From: Amoebophrya sp. A120
Taxonomy: Eukaryota; Sar; Dinophyceae; Syndiniales; Amoebophryaceae
NCBI GenBank assembly: GCA_905178155.1
Contig: CAJINV010000005.1
Coordinates: forward strand, 6,373,207-6,437,206
Length of the DNA stretch: 64,000 bases
Direction: 5' to 3'
Shown: piece by piece, positions 1-13,200 of the stretch
Layout of the letters: the number at the start of each line of letters is the position of its first letter
Position numbering within the stretch: position 1 is the first letter of the stretch
Notes under the pieces: generated by a model
The model's database searches: none
Seen by the model: the letters and a program-made list of their open reading frames with translations, nothing else
Told to the model about the DNA's origin: nothing
Program-made: the position numbers and the translations under genes

Positions 1-1122
1 GGCTTCTCAACATGGAAAAGCAGTTCTAGTTCAAAGCTAGATTGATTTCAAAAGCGTCAACGTTGAATAGGCTGCTCTTAGATGAAGCTAAATCTTGCGG
101 TGAAGATATAGCCTGTGTGATCGGAGCTGGTGCGTGTCACAAGTTTCTTTGCGCGATTCCTTGTCTCCGTGATGTAATGTGTGCGGTTGATGTTGATGAC
201 TAGGCCTCGTCGCAGTCGTACGGACCGCCTAAAAACGTATCCTCGCAATATGAAGGTTCTCGTGCGTTTCTTTCACTCGGGTGCGCTTTCAAAGATCCTT
301 TACGTTAACGTTGCGAAAAAGATTGATAAAAATGGGGGAGTACTATGATGTGCGTGGGTTGCAACAGTGACGAATAAAAATACGCTCCACGAGTCCGATG
401 CTTCGATCGTTTCGAGTTCACCCATCCCGCGGGGGAAGGGGGAGTAAAGAAAACAAAATGCGAAAGTAAAGATGATAGAAAAGTAGTAGACATCAGCGAG
501 AATAAAAAGGTTCGATAACTTTGTCTGCTGGCAGTGAGCAAAAATCATACACAGATTATAGTTGGAGCTTGGTTATTGTAGAAATCATCTTACGTAGAAG
601 TAGGGGGTTGAGCACTTGAGGTAGAACCACATAAGTAACTACAGCGCAAAAAAAGTACAACAAGCTCCGGGCGGCTCAGTTCTTTTTCCATTGGAAGGTA
701 AACCGTCATCTCCTTCTCCCCCATCAACTACATGATCCCTACTCGAAAAATAAATAAAGTAGAGTTTACTTTTTACTCATACTCCGCACAAGGACGGTGT
801 CGAGGTCGTCGAGAGATGAGGTTTACAATAAGTAGGAAGAGCTAAAAACTTGTTTTGTACATCCTTTGCGGGCGGGAAAGTTGATGAGGACGACGCCGGG
901 TGTCCTTAACAACTTGTTTTCCACCTCTACTCGGTCATAAAGCATGTGCTTGCTCTGCCAAAAGATCAAGATTCCATGTGGACGATCCGAGTTTTCTTTC
1001 ACTTCAATGTAATGGGTAAAAGTAAATGATCTTTCAGCTTTCAGAATGCATGCATTTCTTGTAAACAAATCACCCTCCCGCAGCTGAAGGGGCGGGCATC
1101 ACGGGCTACTAGCGTTTTAATA
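1..1122. other. Left-edge intergenic DNA
   Basis: 3' flank of the PPR gene. No supported gene, RNA or introner end was seen. Confidence 0.5.
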
Positions 1123-4100
1123 CTAGGCCCACCCTTCTACTTCACCAACATGGCCATCGCTCTCCCGTAGAAGCAACTCCGCCTTTTCCACGTCCCCTCC
1201 TGATCTGCGCAAAGCTTCGAGCATTCTCCCCCGATCGGTGAAGCCCCTTTTCAGTAAAGCTTCCACCTCGCGTGCCCACCACGAGACCAAAGGTCGCTGC
1301 TGTGCGGACGGGGCGGAGGAGGAAGGTGCTTGTGCCCGCCGGTAGTCGCGCCCGACCGGTTCCGCTTTTGAAGAGGCAGATGCAGAACGACCAGATCTAC
1401 CTTTCTGTTTCCGAACGACCCTCCGGGGCAGTTCCAGTTTCTGCACCGATATGGAGCCGCCACGAGTTGTAGAAGCTTTTTCCAGGAGCACGCTGGCGGG
1501 TGGATGAGTCCTCGAAGTAAAAGATCTCGATCTACTCTTATTTTTGCCAGGTTTTTTCACCCTCCGGAGCAGACCTACTCCCGGACTCGGTCCAGGACAG
1601 GTGCCGGCGTCATACTTGCGACCATCTTCCTCGCTGCTGTCGCACATGTCGGCCCACTTGTCTTCATTTGCAGTCTGCCGAAGCTCCTGTACCTCCCATA
1701 CAGTTCGAAAGAGGTCGGGCGCCCCCGGCTCATCAGCTTGTCGCTTTTGTAATTTTGGTCGTGACCTCGCGACGGCCGGATCATGGACCGCGTCGACGTG
1801 CTGGTCGGAGTAGTAGAAGCCGGTGCTGCTGGTAGAAGTTCTCATCTTGCCTCTGTCGTTTCCGCCCTCGCTGCCCTCCTGCGGATCCTCGAGAGCCGAA
1901 CCTGCCAAGCAGAGCGGCGGCTGGTAATAGCCCTCACGGAAAAACGCGGCAACGTCTTCCTTGTTCCATCTCCGTTCGCACTGTCGTTTGAAAACCTCGT
2001 CCGGCGTTAGCCCTTTCTGCCGCATCTTTTTCAGGATTCCCGACAGCGTCGCCGGCTCCACCAGTCGGTCGCGGACGCTGTGCGCCACGGCAAGCAGCCA
2101 GTAAACCCCCTTATCCGGGTGCAACTTTTCCGCTTCCAGCGTTTCGTCCACCAATCGTTCCGCTTTCTCCACGTCGCCCGCTTTCGCATGACACCCCAGG
2201 AGCATGGTGTACGTGATCAGGTCAGGCTGCACCCCTTCTCGCTTCATTTCCTCCACCAGTGCCTGTGCCTGCACCGATGTGTCCACTGTCGCTCCCGCGT
2301 AGGCAGACATCAGTGTGTTGTACGTGACCAGGTCGCGGTTAACTTTTTTATCCGCTTTCATCCTCTCCATAATCTCTTCCGCGCCCTGAAACCACGTCTC
2401 CTGGTCGTTCTTGTGGGCGTGCATGAGGATCGCGTAGGTGAAGCCATTGGGGGCGATTTTGTTTTGCGGCATATCCACCTCAAAGACCCGATATGCGGCG
2501 GATGTATCGCCCCCCCCTGCGTAGGTATGGATTGCAAAAATGTCTGGGTCTGGAAGCTTCTAAACTTGTAATGCTGTCTCTGGATTTTAAAAGAATGTGT
2601 ATTGCATGACCAGCAAGAGCACTCCAGTTTGTGCTACGCGGAGAGGGCATTTCTGATGCGGTAGAGGCATCACAAACTCCTCTAAAAATATGTGATGCTA
2701 GGGCACGCATCACAGACATCATGGGCCATGCAAAATATGCATGACAAACCTGGCAATCTTCCAGACCCAGACATTTTTGCAGTTGATAGTAGGCGCGCAT
2801 GAGCAAATTGTAGAGGAAAACGTCGGGGGCGAGGCCATCCTTGGTCCCGATCTCGTCGAACACCGCTTGCGCGCCCTCAGCGTCCCCCCGGGCCGCGTGC
2901 ATTTTCAGCAGGATAGTATACGCGCGAAGGTCCGGCCGCACCAGGCGCCGCATTCGGTCGACCGCGGCTCTCGCACCTTGCAGTAGACTATACGCTTGCA
3001 TTTCTATTTCCGCCACCGGCTTGTCGTCCTCCACCTGCTTCCCGCGACTACGACGGCAGACAGCGTTTAGTACCTTATGCCCCCTGATGACCTCCTCCGC
3101 ATTGTTGATATTGTTGGCATAAGCATGCAGTAGCGTTCTGAGCGTGATCGCGTCCGGCTCTACACCCGTACCAACCATGTCATGCACCACCTTCTCCGCG
3201 CGCTCGACGTCGCCGGCACTGCTATGGGCCTTCAGCAGCGTTGTGTAGGTGGCAGCGTCCGGTTTCAAGCCCTCACCCTGCAGTTCCTCCAACACGCGCT
3301 CCGCACCCGCGGCGTCGCCGGCATTGCTGTGCGCCTTCATTAGCGTCGTGTAATGTGTGGTGGCCGGCTGGAACCAAGGCCTACGCTTCATGTTTTGCAG
3401 GACTCGCTCCGCACCGGCGGCGTTGCCGGCCTCGGCGTAATATCCTGAGTAAAAACGTACCCACACCAGAGTCAGGATGGGGATTTTGCAACACAAACCT
3501 AGGAGTTTTGTGAGTCACGCATCACAAGTTGCACTATGCAGTGTAGTGCAGGTTAGCAAGTGCAGCCGCGTCACAGATTCATCTGCTCATCCTGTTCACA
3601 GCATCACAAATTCCAAAACACGATTGGAAATGGCTCTCATGGGGATGCGCATTACAAGTCTTCCTGTCTTTGCAAATCTGCATTACAACTCTGGTGTGGG
3701 TACGTTTTTACTCAGGATACGTAAGCCTCCAAAAGCGTTCTGTACGTGGACAGCAGAAATCTGCGGGAGAAGTCGTCCCCCTTTATTTCATTATCCACTG
3801 CAAATATGTCTGGGTGTGGAAAGTTGGAACTCGCAATGCTAGCTTTCCATTGCTAGGATTAGGAAATCTGTATTGCATATATAACCAACAAAAGCCGCAG
3901 CCTCTTTTGTCATCCGAAAACGCAGTGTCTCATGCGGGGTTCCTATCCGAAAGCGCTCTGGAAAGTTGTCATGCTGGGCTGCATCCGGAACTGTTTCCAT
4001 CATACACATTTTCGCATCACAAATTTCCAGACCCAGACATAGACATATTTGCAATTCATATTTATCTTGTGTCAACAACTCCGGGTCGTGCGGCTCGATT

Positions 4101-5588
4101 TTTTCTGTTACGACTTTTTGCGCGCACGTGATCTCTCCCGCAACAAGGTACGCCTTCACGAGAGTCAAGTAGGTGACCATGGTGGGCTTCAATCCTGTCT
4201 GGTGGTCCCCACTGGGGTCATCCTTCAGTTCGGCCAGGAGCGCCTCAACTTTTCCCACTTCGCCTCGCCTTGCGTACGCGCCCATCAGTGTGTTATACGT
4301 GTAAACGTCACGACGGATTCCTCTTCTATCGTTTTATCAAAGGGAAAAATCCCCCCTCCCCATAACTAAACGAAGTTTCTGATGCTGGATTTGCGTACAC
4401 AAATCAGGTCTGTTTTGCTGGAGAGGACTGCAGGCATATGCTAAGCCTGGGTCGAGAGGTTTTGACGTAGGGGACTAGCATGACAGATGTCGGCTCTGTA
4501 AGCCCAACAGCATCACAAACCACCGGCATAATGCGGCGGACTCTCTGGCTTTGCCTTCCCGCAAGACAGATAGGATTTGTGACCTCAAATCTGCATCACA
4601 AATTTTCAGACGAATACGTTTTCAATATGGGGAGGGGGGATTTTTCCTCTCAATACGTTTTGCATCCTTCTCAGTACTTCTTCCGCTTCCGATATCGCAC
4701 GAAAAAAGTGTTACAGTTACACATTTGTTGTCAATTCAGCAACACAAATTTCTTTGCATGAGAGAGAAAACTTGCAATGCAGAAATCCTACGGGAAAACA
4801 CCTATGAAACGAAGCTCCTATGCATATCCGGCATGACAGAGCTGGTCTGTCGTGCTTGGCCTGCAACACAATGTGTAACTGTGACACTTTTTTCTTGCGA
4901 TATCCGAAGCCTGGTCTGCGGCCGCGTACACGGTCAGCAGGCTGTTGTACAGCCGACGCAGGTTGCCCTTGCTTAGGAAAAATATGTGCGCGACTTTGAA
5001 AATAGCCTCGGCCGCGGCCGGGTTGGCCATAAGCTTCGCCTGTTCCATTTGCGCCTTCACAGGTCGCCACGGGTCGTCGTTCGCTGCCTCCTGCAAAGCA
5101 TGCTCAAGAGCATCCTCAGACAACAACTCCACCTGCTCTCGTCCTCCTCCTCCAGCCGCCCTACGACTACCACTCCTACGGCTGCTTCCGTTATTGTTCC
5201 CTTTCCCCGGCAGAAGGTGGTCTTGCTTCGTCCCTTTACCGCCCCCGCCCTTGGTCGACGTCGTGTTTCGACCCTTGACATTACTCCCCTTAGTACTTCC
5301 TCTCCCCGGAGGACCGGTCCCCCCCAAGAAGCCGCGCGCGCTTTTGAAGTCCTCCGACGTAGGTGCGAACATGTTGAGCCTGAGAGCTGCGACGCCCGTA
5401 GGTGGCACTGTCACGTTTGGCGGCGCAGTCAGTACATGATCAACACAGGGAAAAAACAAATCACGAACCAAAAAAACCCCGAAACCAACCAGACCTGGGC
5501 CAACAGGCAAGGCGCGGCGCGTTGCCATTGACGAGGAGACGCGCATTCTTGTTTTGCTTTTTCCTTTCCGATTCCGTTTCGAGTCCAA
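1123..5588 (-). CDS. Pentatricopeptide repeat (PPR) protein, six exons
   Basis: Exons, 5' to 3' on the minus strand: 4903..5588, 4656..4687, 4061..4329, 3720..3786, 2789..3435 and 1123..2520. They sum to 3,099 nt, exactly 1,033 codons (1,032 aa). The five gaps are introners D, C, A, B, A. A hydrophobic stretch near residues 24-47 (LVGFGVFLVRDLFFPCV) may be part of an organelle-targeting or membrane region. Gly/Ser-rich sequence follows, then about 12 PPR motifs from roughly residue 210 to 680, for example VYTYNTLMGAYARRG, TTHYTTLMKAHSNAG and ATYTTLLKAHSSAG. The C-terminus has an Arg/Ser-rich linker and a UBA-like three-helix segment (EVEALLKRGFTDRGRMLEAL). PPR proteins normally bind organellar RNA; that role here is inferred from family. 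ATG at 5588, TAG at 1123. No SMR or DYW domain was seen. Confidence 0.9.
2526..2788. mobile_element. Introner A in PPR gene
   Basis: Ends TATGGATTGC and GCAGTTGATA. Perfect TSD GTAGG at 2521-2525 and 2789-2793. Excision joins MRAY to AGGGD in frame. None of the six possible registers within the TSD gives GT-AG. Confidence 0.93.
3441..3719. mobile_element. Introner B in PPR gene
   Basis: Inverted repeats start TATCCTGAGTAAAAACGTAC. TSD CGTAA at 3436-3440 and 3720-3724. Excision joins LLEAY to AEAGN, the same PPR helix position as the A element at 2526. Confidence 0.93.
3792..4060. mobile_element. Introner A in PPR gene
   Basis: Ends TATCCACTGC and GCAATTCATA. TSD TTCAT (3787-3791) and TTTAT (4061-4065), one mismatch. 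The frame is kept on excision. Confidence 0.88.
4335..4655. mobile_element. Introner C in PPR gene
   Basis: Starts TATCAAAGGGAAAAATCCCC and ends with the inverted copy. TSD CGTTT at 4330-4334 and 4656-4660. Excision joins RRMQN to DRRGIRRDVYTY. Confidence 0.93.
4693..4902. mobile_element. Introner D in PPR gene
   Basis: Ends TATCGCACG and CTTGCGATA, with AAAAAAGTGTTACAGTTACA as the inverted repeat. TSD TCCGA at 4688-4692 and 4903-4907. In frame. Confidence 0.93.
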
Positions 5589-5599
5589 AAATAAAGAAA

Positions 5600-7205
5600 T
5601 AGAAAATAGAACTGACGCAAAAGATAGCTTAGAGTTCTTGTAGATGAATCTTTTTCGCCTTGATACAGATCAAGCGGAGTGGAGAGTGAGAAAATTGATT
5701 ATGATTGTAGTTGTGTTGTATATTTTTCCACCACATAAACCAATTGAGGGCTGCCTCATCCACCTCTCCGCAGTAAAATTTCGATGATTTATAGACTTTA
5801 GTTTCGCAACAAGATTGATTCAGACAGAAGTTTTCGCCGTGGTCATACAACGAACTACACCAAAAGAGATACACTTTGCACGATTTTTATTTTTTCCGAG
5901 CGGATACTAGTAGTAAGACAAACAGTTTTCGTTGTAACAACGTCGACAAGGTTTATAATCCAAGGACTTCGCAGAGGTTCAAAATATTGTAACTTTGATC
6001 CTTAACGACCTGTTCGATTTTTATACAATGCACGGACAACATCTTTCGAGAAGTAGTAGTTGCGGAAATTCATGAAACCAGCAAGTTGTGAGTGACATAG
6101 CATGCTCCGACCACTTTCACCGATGAAACAGAATTTAGATTTACCATCAAGGAATTCCAATGATTCTTCCAAGGCTAGTATTATTTTTTGAAGATTTAGT
6201 AGATCTTTGCACCGTTCTTGTTCTATTCGGAAAAATTAAAATACCTTGGGATCTTGCATCAAGTAGATGACCTTGACGTTGACCATTTACGGTGCGAAAA
6301 CAACCAATTATTTAGATGACCATGGGATCTTGCATCGAGTAGATGAGTGATGACCTTGTTGTTGACGTTGACCATTTAAATTTATTCTCATTGTGTGAAA
6401 ACAATAATCCCCTGCGAAATGAACAAACCGACTCAGTGTTCTATCTTCTTGAGAGCAACAACCGATACATTCATAATCGAACTTGAACTTCTGTACTCGT
6501 TTATTTTGACCTCCTGGCTCCTTCCAAGCGGAAGAACGGTTCGGTCGTTCTCGGGGTGCTTCTTGATCTACTTCATGGCATCTAAGTATACATATTTTCA
6601 AAAGCAAAAGTGTCGGGTCAACATGTGCAGCTGCCTCCACGGGGGGCCATGACAACGGTGCAAACAGGTAGTTGCCAGAAGCGCTGCAACAACGCTCGTG
6701 CGTGCACGAACATTCGAAAGATGCGGACGAGATGTTGGATTAGGCGCTTCGCCTCCTGCTCCTTCAAAGGGGTAACTAGTACAGGCAAGCAGTGTATACA
6801 ACTATTTATCGCATTTGTGGGCATCAAGCAGTAAATGTAAATGATCGCAAGCACAACAAGCTATGTGTAGTATGTAGAACGAGAAGGAGAACCTGAACCT
6901 CGCTTGTTTTTGTTAGCATTAAAAAAAAAATAAGAAGCCATCAAACGCGGCGAAACAAGAACGGTTGATTCCCTACAGCTGCAGGGCTCTCCATCTGCTA
7001 CTGCTTTCTCTATCTGCCAAAAATAAATAGGAAGGTATTACTATCGTACATATGTCAATAAAATTCAAATTCAAAGTGATAGTGAAACTCATGCGGTGCA
7101 TGAGCAAGATCGTTGTGGACCTCTACTGCCCGGACCCTTGCTGGCGATAGTCCTCGTCCCGGCGAAAAAAACGACCTCACTACTCCCACCTCCGCGCAGT
7201 GCAAA
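5600..7205. other. Intergenic DNA
   Basis: A/T-richer spacer between the PPR and coiled-coil genes, holding only the duplication at 6247-6378. Short open frames here have no recognisable features. Confidence 0.5.
6247..6378. repeat. Tandem duplication in intergenic DNA
   Basis: TGGGATCTTGCATC...TTGACGTTGACCATTTA occurs at 6247-6290 and again, with a 12-bp insertion, at 6323-6378. Confidence 0.8.
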
Positions 7206-10200
7206 CTAAGTACCGGGCTGCAACAGGAAGGAGTTCATCCGCGCAGGAGTCCCTGTCCCCTCGAAGACGACCTCCCGAGGACTCCGGTCCCTTCCCCGCA
7301 TGGCCGCGTTGTGTTCCGCAATCAGGTTCAAAAATGTATTTGACGGCGGCCCGCGATACAGAACGGGATAATGATGTTGCTCTTGATGTTTCGGGAGATC
7401 TTGTTGAACATCTCCGGCTAGTGTTCCTGCTGCACCGGCAGGAGCACCATAACTTCCCGTAGTTGCGTTCACCACACGATTGATTGTGGGCTGATTGTTG
7501 TGGTGCAACTGGTGGGGAAGGTGAATCACTTGCGGAGATTCCCGCTCTTGTTCTAGTAGTCCACTAGCAGGAGCACCTCCACAGCTCGGAGAAAATATCA
7601 CGCAAGATTTTTGGGACGGCGGGGGCCCGCTCCTGGCAGAGGACGGTAAGAACCTTCCCGGGACAACTGCTGGTCCCTTCGGGCTTCGGCTCCGACTCTT
7701 CGCGCGCTTGATGTTGAATTCTGTTGTTGACTCCAAAATGTTATCACCATTTTTAATACCGCCGGGGCTTCTACTTCTTCTACTTCCTGCAAGTAGAACA
7801 GCTCTTGCACCGGAGGGGGAAGACCTACTTCGTGTTCGTAGGTGAGAACTGGCACTACTTTCATCTATCCTGTTCCCAGTTGGCGACACGAAACGCGTCG
7901 AAGTACTGGCGCGGGGAGAACTTCTCGTCGCGAGTTGTGAAAATTTCTGTTCCCACATTTTCTCCTGCTCCTGGAGCTTTTGCTGCCATACGGTTTCTGA
8001 CTCGAGACGCCGGGCCTGATCAGGTGGAGAAGATAATTGAATCACATTTTTCGGTGGATGAAGATGAATTTATGTGTACACCCTCTGTTGAAGACGCGAC
8101 ATGCTGCACCCGTTCACTTGGTATGTAAGAGTTTGAAACTATATGAAAATTTCCCAAAAAATCACAAGCAACTTCCAAAGTACCTCCGCCGCCTCCTCCA
8201 GTTCCCGCATCTTCTCCTTCATTTGTTCGTCGAAAGCTCCCGCATTTCGCGCGTCCTCCTCCGCAATTCGCTTTTTGAACATGCTTATGGATTGCAAAAA
8301 TGACTGGGTCTGGAAGATTGCAACTTGTCATGCTAAATCCGACTCATGCAAAAATCTGTGTTGCATGAGTACCAAAAGCTGTCCACTTTCGACCAAGTTG
8401 GGAGGGAGAATCTCATGCAGGATAGGCATGAAAGAAACCTCAGAGACTCTGTCATGCTAGGTCCCGCATGCCAGACCTCAACCTCAAGGGTCATGGAAAA
8501 CCTGCATGACAAGTTCACACTCTTCCAGACCCAGACATTTTTGCATTTGATAATGCTCATCAACGCGTTGAGCTCCGTCTCGTGCTCCGCTTTCAATTTT
8601 TTCACTTGCTCCTGTAATTCCCAATTTTCCCGTTGTAGCGAGTTTGCTCTGCGACCGTGTCTGTCCAAATTCCGCTCCAGGTCCTGATACGCAGAAATCG
8701 CGTCTTGCTTTTCCTCCAGAGCCTTTTTCACAAACAGGTCCCGCTCTTCCTCAAATTTCCTGCGCAGCTCCGGAATTTGTTTTTCCTCCAGAATTTCCTT
8801 CTCCCTCAGCCACTGTTTCTTCTCCTTGGCCAGAAAATCCCGTTCGGAACCTAACTTCGCGTTCTCTGCCGCATGGAATTTCACCTTTTCAGTTAACTGA
8901 TTCACCTCGTTTTTCATGGAGTCACACACCTGTGTGAATTCCCTCGCTTCGGTGTCGTTCTGGTCGCTGAGCTGCTTGCATTTCAAATTCAATTCCCGCA
9001 GCTCGATCTCCTTCAAGTAGTCTAATTCACTTTTTGTCTGTTCCAAGCAGTCCGCAGTCTTGTTGAGAAGCGTTGTTTTCTCTTCCAAGTCTTTCTCCAT
9101 CAATTTGTATTTTTTCTTCATCTCAATGTTCTCTTCCAAATACTGTTTGCTATCCCGTTTCTATCGTGAGAAAAAAGTGCTACAGTTACTTACACACTCT
9201 GATGGAAGACAAGCAAGACAGACAACCTCTGTCATGCAGGAAATGCTTGCCTGTCTCGGTTCGTGCGTTCTCTTATAGTCTGCGCATTACAAGTTTTCTT
9301 TGCCATGTCGAGCGAATTTATCATGCTGAAATTCCATAGCAAATGTGTAACTGCAACCCTTTTTTCCTGTGATAGTATCGCCTTTTTCCGTTGGTGGATC
9401 AGTTCCCGCATCTGATCTTGCAAGTCCAGGATGAATTTCTTCTGGAAATGCTGATTGCGGGAGTCGGAAAGCTCGGAGAGGTACTGGTAATTCGGCTCTG
9501 GTGGTGGTGGATGTTGATGTGCGAGCGAATGTTGAAACTGCTCTCGTCCACCACCTCGCGGGGGAGTCGTATTTTTCACATTTTTACCTCCAAATCTACT
9601 TCTTATCAACAACTCTGGAGAACAAGTTTTTCGCCGGCGGCTGGGTGATGTTACGGCGCTATTAGAGTTTATTTCACCGTTTCTTCCAAATTCGAGGCCT
9701 CCTTGCAGCTGGGTAGAAGAAGTGTTCCCTGGGCTGATTCCCCGTCTAGTAGTAGTTGTGCGACTTGTTCTGTTCCAATTGGTGCGCGCATCAACATGTT
9801 GTCCTTGTCCTGGCGACAGAGATGAAAGTGGAAAGGGCAACCGAAATTGATTCGTGTCGTTCTTCCTTGAAACTAGAGCCGTTTTCTTTTCATCAGTATG
9901 AAGTAGATCATTATCCGGCGGTGGCGTTCGGTCGGAAATCCCGGATTTTGCGGACAGTTTGACGCTTTTACTCAAAAAAACCCGGCTCTGGGTCGAATCG
10001 AGCACAAAATCTGCTGCTGCTGCACCAGCAGCTCCCGTAAAGCTAGACCCACCGCCCGTCTGCGTATTCATTTTCTGAGCAACGTCCGTTCGCGATTGAT
10101 CGTGTTCCGCCAGCGCGTTCCTTGGCGACTTCGCACCACGAGATGGAGTTCTTGTAGTAGATGAGAAACTTCTACAATTCGGCACCCCAAACGTCGGCGG

Positions 10201-13200
10201 CAAGGGAGACAGCTTGCGCTGCCCGATTAATTCGAAAGTTTTTTCGTCGTTCCTCTCCTTCACTACCTGCGCAGGAACGCGGCCGCCGCCAAAGTTTTCG
10301 TTTGTTGTTTGAAGAATACCGGTCTTGGGCTGGTCCTCGTGGAGGTTTTCGTCTAGTGCGTCTACAACTTCTGGTGCTCTTGCTCCTCGGGTAGTTGTAC
10401 TCAAAATTTTTGAAGAACTCGCATTCTTAATGTTCTTGGCTGCAGATGACCCGATGTTGAAACCAGGATTGTTCTGTCCATCGCACATGTTGAAAATGTC
10501 GAGGTCAAATTTGAAACGTGAGGAGCCCGTCTCTGCTGCTTGAAAAATATTTCCAAAGGCAGAAGAACTCGTGCTTGTCGCCTTTTCCGGATTATTCGGC
10601 GGAGGGGTTAGCACAACGGCTCTACTGCTTTTTATCTTCGTCGCAGAAACGGAAGTAGAACCTGCACCTCCACTACTGCCAATTGTACCCCCACCCCTGC
10701 TCGACGACGCCCGCGGTGTCCATTGCGCCTTTGACGAGTCTTGTTTCACCCGTGTCCCATTCGCCTCCTCGGCGTTTGTTTGGTACTTTCGCAACAAAGA
10801 GGATTTCGTTTGCGGGATGTGCACCGCGGTGGCGAGCATTTTGCACACGGATTCTTGCTGCGAAACTTTCCTGGTAGCAGCCGCCGTCGTCGTGTTCGTG
10901 GAAGAAGCGCGTCGGGGCGTGGTCTGTGGCGTGGAAGCGGAGAGGGCGTCGAAAGTAGGAAGCGGTGGGAAATGTTGTTGGCCTCCGACTAGCCCCTTAT
11001 TCATTTCATCGTCCTGAACAAAGACAGTGGCTCCATGATTCCCCACCTGTTCTTGCTGCTCCCGTTTCCAAACTTCCAGCTGTTTCCTCAGCAGCAATTG
11101 CTTCTTCCCCGTAGTGCGGGTCAGCGTGTTGGGCGTCGTGTGCAAGGCGTGCGGATCTCTTCTCCTGGAAGAGTTAGAACTGGTACAACTCCGAGCGCTG
11201 CCACTACGTTCTTTCGACGAGCTGGTGGATGCAAGTCTACCTCCGTGGTTGAGCTTCACCGGACTTTGACTATGACTTTCACCGCCACGCATCACAAGTT
11301 GGTTGTTGATCTTCGCAATCTGGACAGGGGCTGGAGCGGCCTGGTTCAGAATCTTACTCGTCGTGGCCCCTATTTTCATCCCGTTTGAAGATGCAGCTCC
11401 GTCAAGACCCTCTACACCCTCGAAGTCGTCCACCTCTGGATTCAAAATCACCTCCGCAGTTGTCGCAGAGGAAGAGGACGAAAGTTCGTCCTCGTGAAAA
11501 GGCAAGGAAAGAACGCCAACGCCCCCTCCTACTGCTCTATTAACAACACCAGCACCTGGACGAGGCTGTGCTTGCGTGAAAACTGCTTGTGAAGATCCTG
11601 GCTCTACTACTTCGCTTGCCCCTGAAGTGGTCCTCCTCCGGATATTATCTGTTTCGCTGTTCTTGTTCGACGAACCAGCACTACCCGCACCCGGGGGGTA
11701 GAATTGAAACGTGGGGAGGTGCTGATGAACGAAGCTATTCACTCGACCAGCATCGACAAACGCCGATGGCTTTTTCAAATTCTTGTTTGGAGTTGATGAA
11801 CTTGGTCCTCCGCTGGTGTCAAGAACTACAGGAGTCTTCGTTTCATGATCTTGATTCCCGGTCGTCATCCCTTCAGGAGGAACAATAATCGTGCCGAAAG
11901 ACGGGACGCGGTTGGGGGAAGAGATAACATCGTGCTCCAGGTTCTTGCGCGCAGCGCTACGCGGTGCTGCTGCAGCTGCTGAGTGGTCGTGGTCCATGTC
12001 CACGTTAGTACTGTACGCACACGAATTACTGCTAGAAGTGCCGGAAGATATCGTGGCACGACGACCACTTGATGCGCTACCATTGTTCTCCGCAGATGAG
12101 TTGCTGGACGAGGCTGCCGAAGTAGAGAGCGCGTCAGCGGCGGTTGTCGTTGCGGTGCCACTCACCAAGTCGAAAAGCTGCTGTTGTGCCACCTTGTCCT
12201 GGGTTTGATTTGCATTTGTGTTTGTCTTGCCAGTTTCTAACATGACAGCTGCCTGCTGTTCAAAACAAACTTCGTCCACCGCTGATGAGGAGACGGAACT
12301 GTATGAAAGTGCACAACTCGTCCCCCTCCCCCTCATTTGTCATGCATACCCGACTGCACCACATCGAAAACCTTTGCACCGTCGCCGCAAGCAGCTACGG
12401 CCGCAGGAGATCTAGGGTCAGAACCCTCATTTGTCATGCAAAATTCCAAATCCACCATTTGCCTGTTGGCACTGTTTGCATGACAGATTCCGGAATCCAA
12501 AACAGCACTGCAATCCCCTAGGAATTTGTCATGCAAAAAATGCATCTTTGCCAGCGCTTGCGTTGCTATTCATGCAACACAAATGAGGGGGAGGGAGAGT
12601 TGTGCACTCTCATAAACTGGGCGGACCGTGCACAACTATCCGGTACCGTTCCTTGTACCGCTTTAAAATCTCTTCCTTCTGCTTCTCCAACTCCTGTAAA
12701 GACTTTGTTCCGCGTGACGAAGAACTGGAAAGCCTTGATGTCGACGATTTATTGATATTCCTCGAGGGGGCTCCTGCAGTGACAGTATCTTTCTTCCTTA
12801 CCGATGAACATGATGTTGAAGACGCGCCTCCGTGAAGAACCAGCTGCTCCTCTTTCTGCAGTGCCTGGATCTCCTTATTCACGCTGAGGAGCTTCTGTTG
12901 CAGCTGTTCGAAGGTTAAGGAAGGTGAAGTTTTTGCACTAGTAGCCGCAACATCTACAACTTCCAATTCCTCTGGTCGTGGATCCAAACACCCCGTAACG
13001 ACGCGCGACGAGGAAGATGTAGAAGTCTTTAACATTGTGCTTCTTGAACAAGCGGGCGACGCTGGAGATTCTTCTTCCCCTGCAGATGATGAAATTGAAA
13101 CACCTTGAGGTGGAGCTTCTCCTGCTAGTTCTGAATCAACAGAAATTCGTCCACAACCACCTGGGGCCGCTGTATTGGTCGTGCCAGCAGGTGGTGGTCC

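Noticed and set aside
9391-12208. Several plus-strand frames of 65-148 codons opposite the coiled-coil gene
   Set aside because: Antisense shadows of a Ser-rich coding exon; no independent support.
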